Source: Kryptolebias marmoratus (taxonomy: Eukaryota; Chordata; Actinopteri; Cyprinodontiformes; Rivulidae). From it: a stretch of DNA of 64,000 bases. Below the pieces are notes generated by a model. The model ran no database searches and was not told the origin of the DNA. It saw only the letters and a program-made list of their open reading frames with translations. The translations under genes were made by a program, and so were the position numbers. Positions 50,380 through 61,807 of the stretch are shown here, piece after piece (within the stretch, counting starts at the first letter, position 1; every line of letters starts with the position of its first letter). The stretch is from NCBI RefSeq assembly GCF_001649575.2, contig NC_051433.1, positions 20,198,577 through 20,262,576 on the forward strand, written 5' to 3'.

Positions 50380-51345
50380 GTAAAGCTACCATTTTTATTC
50401 AAACTGCACTTAAAACAAAAAATGTATATGTCCCGCATCTGTTAACTTTATGGTTTATTTAAATGTGCCTGTAATTCAGTGACGTTGCTGTTGGATAATC
50501 AAAGTGACTTTCTCCATCTGCGCTCTGGAATAATTAGCAAACTAGCTTGTCACAGTGAAAGGTGTCCTATTTTAGCATACTAAATACAAGCTATACATTA
50601 CTGCTTTTGCATGGCTCTGCAATTGTGTGAGTGCATGCTTTGGGTCTTGGTACGAGGTTGACTTTGGGTCAAGGTGAGGCAGCTGCTGTCACCACTCACA
50701 TCAGTTAGGAGTAATTATGTCTCAGGGGAGTTTTGCACAGTGAAGTGCTTATACAATAAGATGAAGGAGCCTTCACAATGATCACATATGGAACATTATG
50801 TGAAGCCCGTTAGGTCATTTTAAACAGATCATGCTCTTGGAGAGGTAAAATATCTTGAGACAAACACAACTGTAGGTGGCACAGCACTACCACCACTCTG
50901 TTAAAACACTGTGGTCATTAGGTGCCTTGCTCACGTGCACAATGTGGTAATCATGGAGAAAGGAGAAACCATCTCCCTGCACGTTGATAATTTATGGCCC
51001 CTTGAAACAAATGAAGCTTCTCACTGGGAGGGGTAGTGCAGAATATACTCGGGAGAGATGGACCCTGTAGTGTTTTGAGCCTTTGAGTGGATAAATGAGG
51101 AGCCATAGTTCCTCTGAAGTTGCTTCACCATGGGAACAGTGGCCCAGATATTTCACGGTTGTACAAAAAGACAAAGTAAATGTTCCTCTTTAAAAAGGAA
51201 ACATGGATATATTTCTGTTCGACATACCAAAGGGTATAAGCCACAGCTTGTTTTCTTCTTATTAATCTGTGTTTCGTATTACCTTTAATTCGTGTTTTAA
51301 GCCACAGAGGTTTTTGTTTTATCTACTTTTCTTTTGTTTAATGAA

Positions 51346-51425
51346 TCCATCTATTTTCTATAACCTACTTCCACTTGTTTAGGGGTTATGGGAGTTGGGG
51401 GAAGTTGAGCATTTGTCTTCTGCCA
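51346..51425 (+). repeat. Fragment of the common fish repeat (CCATCTATTTTCTATAACC)
   Basis: Contains ATCCATCTATTTTCTATAAC, CTTCCACTTGTTTAGGGGTT and ATGGGAGTTGGGGG, a decayed copy of the same start seen at 36541. Confidence 0.55.
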
Positions 51426-54400
51426 AATCAAATCTTTTTTGTTGTCTGAACCTTTCCATGCATTTTTGTTCTTTTTGTTGGAACATAGTAATGTTGTCAG
51501 ACTCTCTTTTTGACACTTAAGTAATTTCATGGTAATATACAGTATAAACATTGTTTCTGTTTAGATAATTGCCTTCCAACCACAACATATTTAATTTTTA
51601 CAGTTTTTCATTTTTTCCTCTTTCTTTCCATTCCATGTTTGTTTATCATCTTTATTTACACCCATATCACACAAAACACAGAGTATTACTTGGAATTTTC
51701 CTTCACCCACAAGTTTTATCTTCTAATGTCATTTTGGATTAACTTACGCTGCACTTCATGTACCACAGATAAGACTAATATGTGATATATTTTGAGCCTT
51801 TTGCAACCTTCTACAGAGTCGGAAAATAAACCTCTTTGATTTTTCCAATATACCTTTCACAGTTACAAAGTTTATTTAACTTTGTACAGAAACAGCCAAA
51901 GCTTTTTTCAATATACTTTGTTCAGAAGGAAAGATTTGAGAAAACATTTACTTGGTAAGCTAATTTTTCTGATGAATCAGGTCAAATTTGCCTCTGTAAG
52001 ATGTTTTTTTCTTCTAGTTTCCAGTTGTTATTGGATGCAGCTGCAGGGCGTGTACCAAAGAAGTTGCAAATTTCATGTGAAAACTCCAGTAGGACACACT
52101 ACAATTACAGCGTATACATGTTCACTCAATGGGTCTATACCCCATTTAGCTTAAATTGATCAGAATTTATCAGGAGTGTTTTGGGTTATGTATTTGTACT
52201 AAACTATCAGTACTGACATCAGAGTTCAGATTACGAATATGATGTTACAATCACTTCATTCTAAAAGAAAGTGTGGGAGAACATGTGTGTGTGCATGTTG
52301 TAAATGTTTTTTACCAACCACCACAACAAAAAAAGCGTAGAGGAAGAAACTATCTAAAGCACTCTACACTAAAACAAAGCAATAATGGTGAGTTCAAATG
52401 AAACACTGAAACCTGAAGACCTGCCTGTTTGGTCTGAAGCAGCAGTGTAAAACGTTTTGTTTTGCAGAAGATCCACGGCAGCAGAACAGAGCACCATTTA
52501 ATTATATGGAAAAACAAAAAGTCATATTTAAATCTGATGTTGAATAAGCTCAGTAAAGTATGCCTTCAGGTGTTTATTAAACATCCCCATGAATGAACAG
52601 CACACCAGTACCCACCTAGCTGAGAAGCTCAACATGAATATTTAACATTTTACTTTTGTGTTTTCACATTGGCAGATGGTAATTACTTCTATATTTTCTT
52701 TTATTTTGCATGAAGTTTAGGGCAATTGAAGTGAAACAAACATTATCTTTTGTATTATTTTCTGAAAAGTTAAGATCAATTTAAGAGTTTTTCTGTAAAT
52801 GGCTTGTTACTTTAGTCTCCCTAAAAGCAAGGGTAGTTTGTTTTTCCTTTTCTGCTTCTAGGTTTGGATTGCTCTGGTATTCTTTCATTTAATTGAGTTT
52901 AGGTTAAGTAAATTTCTTGTTTTTGTTCTTTTAGTTCTTGTCACGCCTTTTTGATGTCCCCCTGTATCTTTGTTTCTATCTTCTTGTTAGCACATGTCCT
53001 TAATCAACCTCCGTTTCCAATCACTCACTCCATCCCACTATTTGTCTCCTATTGGCAGATATTTGTAGTTCAAAATTTTTTAACGAGTAAGTTTTATTAA
53101 GTTCACCTCAAGTCTAGTTTTCTTACATTTTGTCCAAAGTCTAGTTTGGATAATTCTGCTTCTGGCAACTTTTAGTTTGTAATCAAGTTTACAGATCTTA
53201 ACTTTCTTTCTGCTTTGTCCTCTATTCAAATCCTTCATCTCCAAATGGTGGGTTTTAATATCTTCCTTAAGTTATTCATAGTAGGAGCACACCTTTCAGG
53301 GTTTATGGTTATAATTCTGCTATCCAGTACTTTGTAATACTATTTCTTACCACCTGCAAATCCATTTTCTGCAACCTATTGCAGATGTAATGTTACCCCA
53401 TAAAGTTTTCATCATCCTGTTTACCTTCCTGCTTATTTTCTCTCACATGCCATCTTCATTTTTTGCTTTCATGGCTGATGCTTGAGAAAACCAACAAAAC
53501 ACATTATGAAGGAAAACACAACTCTTAAATTGGCGTCTGCAGTGTAATCAGTGCAGAAAGAACATGTATATCAGATCTTGTGATTGATTTTTGTTTGTTT
53601 GCTTTTAAAGAAATCAACTTTAGTCCTTTGTGTTACAATAATAAAACACAGAGTTCAGAGGAGCCTCATGAATTATGCATGTAGTTATATGTTGTCCCTT
53701 TTGGCATTGTGATCAGTGGGCTTATTTGTGCCTGCACAGTGGCCTGGATGGTCTCCACTGGGAATGTTATTTTTATAAGCCAATACTGCAGTCATCAAAC
53801 TTGCACAAAGTCAGCACAATGGCCACAACACATTCACATCAGGGATGGTAGACTGGTGTTGGTATAAGGCTTGAAGGGCTTGACAGAACATACACCCAGC
53901 GTCTATAGGATCCTCAGCACCTAGGCTGCAGAGCTTTTTCCTTCTTCTTTTTGTGTTTTTCTGGCAGCCGTGTTTCAAAAATTACAGACTGAAAGACAGC
54001 GATTTTTTTGTAGTGAAATTTTTAGTTTTCGGTTGTCTTTTTCCCCCCACTTTTTCTCAGTAACGTGAAACAAAACACAACAATGTGCTCTTCACGTTGT
54101 GCATTTAAAAAAATGAATAAGATTCAAACAAGTTCAGCTCTGTTCAGAACCAAACTCAGCCAATTTAGTCAAAATGTCACATAATTGAAAAAATATTGAG
54201 AAAAAAAATACTATCTTCAGTCACAAGGTTAATCTCTGGGGCACCTTTTCAATTGTTATTCCACTGAAGTCCTGTCGTCAAAATTTGCTCATGGATGACT
54301 TGTGCACTGAGCATATTGACTTTTTAAGTGCACACTTTGTGACTTGTTCAAGTTAACTCTTCATAATGATGTTTGCTCCATTAATTTAAATGGTTGATGT

Positions 54401-57400
54401 GCTTTGTGTGTCACATGTTTTGTGACAACAAAGGGACCAAGAAGATAAACAAGACTGTGGATGAAGTGTCTTTTTTTAGTTAAGGGAAACACAGATCTCA
54501 CAGGAAGTCAGCCTTAGAAATGTATGGAGAATTATTACTTCTTTGGCTGTGCAGGCTTTTAATGTGTCATGTTTGCTGTTTTGAGATTCACATTTGTATG
54601 ACTATTGGAAGCTGCTGGAGCCACAGTCAAATATTTTTTTTGCAAGTTTGTCCCTGAGTCATAATTTTAGATGGTTTGAGTCATGAACAAGTTGAACCAA
54701 TGTTTGCTGAGACATATACGTTTATTTGCCAAAACAGAAAAGTTGGTTCACTGTGTGCAGCTACTGTATCTGGTCAAAATGAATCAGGTCTTTTAAATTG
54801 CTTGTGGATGTGTCTGGGAATCACTGTAAAAACCCTGATACTTTTACACTAGAGGCAGCTGAACAAATTGTAAGGAGATGGGAAGAGATTGGAATTCTGA
54901 AATGTAGAGATGAGATCTCATGTTTTATTTCAACATGTTATCAATTTTTCACCCATCTGATAGCTTAGAGGTGCCCCTAAAACCTAGCATCTGAGCCGAG
55001 TTCTTATTTAAAAGGAAAACAAGTCAAAACATTCAATTTTGTTTTATTTTCCTTTACTTTACTTTTATCCACCTGCTCTAGGATCCTGACGCTGTCAACT
55101 CATTAAATTGTCGATTCTCTTTGCTGTTGCTCCAGCTGAGGGCTGCCCTCTTGTCAGAAACGAGAAACACATCTTCCCCCCGAGTCGTTCTGTAACTTTG
55201 CTTAGCATGAAAACTAATAAGGCCACATGTAAGAAACTAACAAGAGAAGAGACAAGCGCAGCATGCAACTGCTCTGCTTTTACATTCTGCATTGAGAATG
55301 AGAAGTTACATGTTGATAAGAATTAGACTGTACAGGCTATATATGTACCTGAATATGAATTTCTTGAAAATATATCTCCTACAGGGCTGGGTAAGACATT
55401 TTCTTTGTGTATCTTGCAGAAAGTAAGGAAGCGTCTACACTGAACAGATTGTCATGTTTCCATGAGAGACAGCAGAGACTGACAGGACCCCAAAGGTGCT
55501 ATGACAGGCTCATTAGTTTGGGTCCAGCACCTCTTCCCGTATTGTGCAGGTGTTTCTGCAAGTGCCTTTACTGTTCAGTAAGGCACTTTTAAATCAAACC
55601 ACTTTCATTTTTCCGCCGTCAAGGTGCAATTTCAAAAACACGGAGTGCAGCAGGAGTAGGAGGTTGTGGGTAATTGTACACCTGGGGCGGGCGGTCACCG
55701 GCTCTTTTTACTCCGTCTGTTGGTCAGGACATTTTTTTACAGATGAAGGAACAAAAGTGTCAGTACTTAGAGTTTGTTCAGTTCCGCTACGCTAAAATGG
55801 CTCCCCGAGGATAGAAATGAGTGGTTCTTATGTTTGACAGGACAAAATAAATAAATAAATAAACATGGGGTGAGTTTTGTAACCTTGTGAATGCTCTTAC
55901 AAGAGGCTGTGAATTTCGTGCATAAGAAATAAATTACACCACAGTATTTAGTATTACCATCTGCCTAAAAAGGCTGGTGAGCCTGTCTTGTTATGGCATG
56001 TAATTTAGGACATTATAAAGATTTCTAATATATTTTCAACATAACTTTCGTAGGCTTAAGACGCAACAGACGAATATTTTGTCATTGTTGTCACATCATG
56101 GAGAAAAGTGATTTAATTAGAAAATAATTTGATAACAATCGAACAAAAGAGTCATAACACTATAGTAACATCACACAACGATTGCGCCACTTCTAAAGGT
56201 TATTTTTTAGAAATCAACCAGAATATCGACCTTTTCAGGTTCATTCAGGGGACAGAAAGTTGACAATCTTCCAGCTGAAGATCTGATCTGAAGGTGTGCT
56301 TGTGGTGTACACAGGAAGCTACATTTTACTATTTTGGTGGATCACAATTGATCTAAATAGCTTGCACTATTTCCTTTCCCTCAGGCTCTGAAAGCCACTG
56401 TACCAAACTAATAAAAAGCACAAGATGTTTTGATAGATTTTGCTTACGTTATTTATGAGTCTTGTCATTAAATAGTTTGAAACCGTTTTACCAGCTAATA
56501 AATTAAACAGGCAGTGCATTGGTAATGGAGTGTGAGTTATTAAGTTATGCTGTTAGTGTGTTGGCAGAGTTGCTGGTAATACAGTGCTTGAAATGCTCTA
56601 CTCTCTCTTCTACACCGTAGACGTTGCTACAGGGAAAATAATATCGTTACACAGCAGAATGGCAGCAGATGAAAAATACAGTCTTCACTCACAGATGTAA
56701 CATAATTTCAACTTATTCTTGTGTAGCAAAGAATAAATCTGTAGTTGAATTTTTAAGGTTGGTATTCAAACAGGACCATTGCAATTTTTAAATTCTTTGG
56801 CAAACTGCAGAACTATATTCCCACCCAAACCACTTTGCAATAATTGTGAATTTTAGTCTGTGCCAGATAATACTGTCAAGAAGCACGGCAATGCTGCATT
56901 ACATTTGTATTTGGAAGCTGAAATTTTAAAGTTCAAAGTCCGAAAATTCAACTGGAATTCATCCCAAAGTCAGAATTCTGACTTGGAAAGTCAGAGATTC
57001 CCAACCTTCAAAATCCAATATAACTGACTCACATATGAAAAGTTGTCAGAGCTGCAGTAACAAAATTTTTATTTGTCATTTGTCAGTTTGCATCTCAGTA
57101 ATTCACTCTCACACACGGTATAATCCAGCCGCCATTAGCGACATTAGCAGTTGTTTGTTTGAATGCATATAATGCAGAGATATCCATTGGGATACGCTTG
57201 TACTGCTAATTGTAGTTAGCCTGATCACTTAACATAACTATTATCAAATCCAACTGGTTTTCCGAGTTGCAAGTGAAAGATCCAAGATCCAAGTTTCGAT
57301 TTCCAAGGCAAATAAGATGCAGCAAAAATCCTGAACAGATCACATGACTGACACAAAGAGAAAAAAGAACCATCCACACACACGTTACAATGGATCTCTA

Positions 57401-58854
57401 TGAACATTTCACTGAAGGAAACCGAAGCATCTGGAGAAAACAGAACCTTGAATAGGAATTTTAAATATTTATCTTAACCAGCTGTTTTTTGTTCATGAGC
57501 AAGGAGCACAGTGGTGAATAAAATCATTATTGACAGATGGATTATGTAAAACAGTATGTTTCAGCTTGATTTTTCAGCTAAAAAAACCCCCAAAAAACAA
57601 AAAAACAAAGTCCGTGAAAAACACAATGAATGCAGAAGTGAGAGGAACAGCAGCAACTCCTGTCGAACCCAGCACTCCTGCTGGTACACAAACAAATATG
57701 AGTCATATTGTTCCCGAAATAGACTGATAGAAAATATGAATGATGATTCACTATTGACTTCCTCATTACAACAGTTAAACCCACCCTCCCAGAATCCGTC
57801 CCTCCTGGGGCCATGGCTGGTGGGATAACGTGTAAAGTCCTCCAGTCTGTGGAGACACTCAGCGTGCCAAGTGACTGCTGGCCAGTGTGGGCTGGCTCAC
57901 ATGGTTAGTTCCTGAAGAACAGATGCTGTAATGTTGTGAGGACCTGTGCTCTTACAAGCACTGAGGTGTCAAAAGACGTTAGCCATGTGGCCTGCTGAGA
58001 TTTCCTCTCTATCTTCAGGCCACACAGTTGCTGACTGCAGCATCTTTCTGCAGCTTTCAGGTTTTCTGGTGGTTTCAAAGCCGCAGAATGAAAGCTATGA
58101 TTGTCTGCAGACTGTTAGTCCCAGAAGACGTTTGGTGTTCTGCGGAAATACCTGTCATGCTTCCCATTGTCTCCTACATTTTTCCGTTAAATCGTGATCA
58201 GTGTTTTTATTTAAACTTTCTTTTTCTCTAATGATGATGAGCATTTTACATTTAAAAATCAGTCCTTAAAACTGACGTTTTTAGTACAGTTTTATCTTCT
58301 AAATTCACACCATTAACATGTGATTAAAGCGTTTCTCATTTATTATGTGGAAGTTTTTATACAAAAACATTGAGCACAGACATTAAGGAAAAATATTTAT
58401 TTGGTTTGCAGCAAACTATCCTACCTTGTGTTCTACAATATTCTTTTTTTGTGTTTTACCGGATAATCATTCTGCTCCATCGTGGCTCCAGGTTCCTGCA
58501 GTTTTTGGTAAAAGCTTTGATGCGATTGCAGTTGTCTTTTGTTGCCCCAAAGCATGAATAGCAAGGCTAAATATATGTTTGCAGAGTTGAGTTGAGTATT
58601 TGCTTTGTTCCCACTCTCTCCTGGGCAGGCATTTTAATTAACTCACAAAAACAAATAAACAAACCTGCATTACCAGCATACACACATGGACTGCGTCGGA
58701 GGTGTGATGCTGTGAAATGGGAAAAACTGCACAAATACACGCTTGGGAAATATTTGAGTTCTCGGTTGTATTTCAGCTCCACACAACACCTGGATGTGAT
58801 TTTGACTTATGACTGGATTTGGCAAAGTTCTCATTTATTATCACCTGTTGCTGA

Positions 58855-59180
58855 AAGGTGAAAGGCAGGTGATACTGTTTTTGCCCATGTTTGTGTGTCT
58901 GTCTGTTAGCAAAATATGTCACAAACCACTGCACAGATTTTAATGATATTCATCTAGAACTGATTTATTTTTAAAGTCAATCCAAGTCCAGATGACCGCC
59001 AACATTAACCAACAGAAAAATGGTTATAACACAGTTAGTTTAACATAACATTATTTTTTAAGTTTGGACCAAAATGATTACAACTATGACATTTCTCAAT
59101 TTAAGATGATCATGGACTAAAACTCTGACATGAAAAGAAATGAGCATTGTACGTTCCTTCAAGGAATGCGCAGCTTTAAT
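58855..59180 (+). repeat. Dispersed repeat family A, copy 5
   Basis: TTTTTGCCCATGTTTGTGTG, TCTGTTAGCAAAATATGTCA and the end GTTCCTTCAAGGAATGCGCA follow the family order. Shorter than copy 1 by an internal deletion. Confidence 0.75.
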
Positions 59181-61484
59181 TAATTTGAGGTAATCACTGA
59201 AACAAAACTCCAACAGCCAGCCAACAATCCTGTCAAATAGTGTTCATAAATTAATTGTCATTGTGACTTAAGGTCCAAATTAATAAAATCCACTTGGAAA
59301 TACATCATTTTTTAACCCTTTATAAAATGATGTGTGTTAGAATATTTGTTTTTACAATTTTAGTCAATTTTGATGTTTGATCAATTTTACTTTGGAATCA
59401 AAATATTATAAGCATGGTGGGAGTTGCTTTTAAATATTCCACATACTTGTTATAATTCACAAATTACCTTCAAAAAGTCTTGTTTAGCATCCAGATTCAG
59501 GTGACTTAAAACCTGACACAATAACTTGGCTACAGTATGCATGGAAACTGGAGTTAGTTAGTAAATAGGACCAAGCACCACCGACTGTCACCACAATTTG
59601 GCATTTTTTATGAATAAAATCTACTCACTTCTCATACTTTATGACATTAGTGGTACTGAACATTAGCAAGTTTTTAAAAGTAGTTTCCTGAGCCCTTTAT
59701 TCCTACATTGTGAGCAAACAATATTTAAAAAGATATATACAATCTTAAAAAACAACTTTGGGTATGACTGATTGTTTCTGTGTGTGTTTTCATGCAAAGC
59801 TAAAGTGGAGAAAGTTCTAGGCCCGCAGCACACTTTCAGCAGATGATTATTTCACAGCTGAAGGATTGCATTAATTAATTCCTGTTGACTCACTGATGTA
59901 AAACAGGGATTAAAAGTTGCCTATATGAAAAAAATAAACATTACACACTCCTGCTGCTGTACCACCCAAACCTGTGAGTTGGTATGTTGGCAGGTCTAGT
60001 CGAGGCTGAAGAAGCCTTTGCAGACTTTCTTATAATTGTCATATTTAGGCTGTATTATAAATTTAAGATGGGCGTAGACTTTTTTTGAGTTCTGGAAACT
60101 TATTTGCAATAAGTGCAAAATGATTCTGTTCATAATCATACCATGAATCACTGCCCTCAAAGAGCACTTAACAGCTGTATCCACTGCAATTATTCAACCA
60201 ATGTTGTGAAATAAAGGGACTGAAGCAAATTCAAATAAGTGTGCTGACTAATGATATTTCAGAGAAGTTGTACAGGTGGATAGAGCACCAAACTTCCTGT
60301 TGACAGCAGAATAAAGCAGGTTCCCAGTGCAGAAAAAAAAAGATAAAACGGCACCTAAACAAGCTGAGAAAGCTGTACATACGCACACAGAGACTGGCCT
60401 TGACTGTAGTACAGTCACACAATTAGTCTTGGAGAAGTCAAAACAACTTTGGATAAACATGCACTTACATTGTGATTCTTTTTCAGAATCTTCGTTTGAA
60501 AGCTACAGAGCCATAGTTTTAATTCATCTGATCCTAACTCAGCCCATTTCATCCAGAACCATGCTGTAGGGGGGACTGACGCTTCTGCAGCTATCAGCTG
60601 AGATTCATGAGCCTCAGCTCTGATTCCTGATCCATCTGCTAAGCTTCAGCCATCCAGACCAAAACAAAAGCCTGCCATTGATTTTGTGTGACCTTCAGAT
60701 AAGCTGCTGACCACCAGTTGACTCCTTGGCTCCACAGCAGGGGGAAATCCACCTGTGGTAACCCAGCCTAAGAGAGACAGCCTCACCAAGCATCCTTGTA
60801 CCAAAAAGAAGCTGTTTTGTTATCTTAGCGGCAGTGGTTGATAATTATTTGGTCTTGTTATTATTTAAAATTTACCCTGATGCCATGCTTGATAAGTACC
60901 TTCTTTTCCTGATTTTCACCTTCTGCCAAATCACCTCAGGTCAGTCTGTCAATTTTATTAAATTCATTAAATTTCAGATTCATTCCCATTTCATTCACCT
61001 ATAAACTCCAGATTCATTTGCATTTTTCCCAAATTTTAAACCTCCAAATTAGCAGTCAAAGTTTTCTTGTTCAAAATATCTCCTTATCTGATCAAGTTAC
61101 TCAGAGTTTGATGACTTAAGCTGCTTTGCATTCAGAGGTTTACACAGTTGTTCCAATTATTTTACAATAATGTTTTGCATTTCATATCATGGTCTCATAT
61201 CAATATGATGATGATGAGGATTTATTACCAAATTCCACAGTTTGTCTTGAATTATTTGTTTGGTATGTTATATATTTTATTTATAAAATGGATTGAATTC
61301 TGAGTGTAATTTCATGATTCACTGGTAACAGGACAAACTCCTTTATTTTAAAGAGAACTGAGAATGGTAATTTATGTGATTCTTTCTTTACATTTATTAG
61401 TTTCAATAATCCATCAATCATTTTAATTTGGTGCTCCTTCAGCTTGTGCAAAATCTAAAATATGTATGCTTTCTTATTACATCT

Positions 61485-61580
61485 GTCTCGTCTCATCAGA
61501 AAATGATTTAAGTCTAAAACGTTGGCATGCAAGGCGGCGGGAGCTATGCTTTCCTTCTAGGAATGCTGGACCTTTAAATA
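61485..61580 (+). repeat. Dispersed repeat family A, copy 6, 3' end only
   Basis: Only the last part of the family is present (CTAGGAATGCTGGACCTTTA). It ends about 100 bases from the inverted GLUT exon. Confidence 0.6.
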
Positions 61581-61679
61581 TAGCTAAAGACCTTGTTACT
61601 TGAACTAAGTGTGCTCCAGTACCTGGCGCTGAATGTAGTGTTTCTTTTTTTGTTTTTTTGTTTAGATTTAGGAACTTAC

Positions 61680-61807
61680 CTGAATGAATGGGAATAAAAG
61701 GCCCACAGCAAAGTTCGACAGCCAGTTCACAGTACCAGCGATCATGAAAGCAGCAGGTCGATAGGACTGTTCAAACAGTTCCCCAGTCAGGATAAATGGG
61801 ATGCCAC
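61680..61807 (-). CDS. GLUT9-like coding exon (end of TM10, TM11), on the opposite strand
   Basis: Read on the minus strand, a 128-base exon runs from acceptor TTTCTCCTCATCAG to donor CAG|gtaagttc. It starts with two bases that complete a split glycine codon, exactly the phase left open at 50379. It encodes [40 protein letters not shown] and FIQ, very close to GLUT9 and unlike the GPSPIP form of GLUT5. The reading frame is open and the splice sites look functional, so it is not an obvious relic. Its orientation is opposite to the eight other exons. Either it belongs to a second convergent GLUT9-like gene whose earlier exons lie beyond the right edge, or an inversion or misassembly separates it from the gene at 413-50379. 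Confidence 0.9.

Larger units (their letters stand above)
50380..61679. other. Region between the last plus-strand exon and the inverted exon; no exon found
   Basis: By gene order this should hold the plus-strand continuation (GGIPF exon and terminal exon), and by convergent-gene logic also the terminal exon of a minus-strand gene. I looked by eye for NWLSN, CFLVF and PETKN-type coding sequence on both strands and found none. Visible content: a fragment of the common fish repeat (about 51346-51425), a possible dispersed repeat (about 52850-53260), a family A copy (about 58855-59180) and a family A end (about 61485-61580). A shorter divergent exon could have been missed. Confidence 0.45.

Noticed and set aside
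50881..50960. GGTGCCTTGCTCACGTGCAC considered as a conserved coding piece
   Set aside because: It resembles a repeat-associated motif common in fish DNA, and no frame gives a recognisable protein.
53700..53860. Hydrophobic plus-strand frame considered as the missing TM10-TM11 exon
   Set aside because: It lacks GPGGIP, NWLSN and suitable splice phases; resemblance is only general hydrophobicity.
58015..58200. Plus-strand frame after a TCTTCAG acceptor-like site, considered as a terminal exon
   Set aside because: The LVPED stretch only superficially resembles the PETKN region; no aligned membrane segment and no supporting phase.
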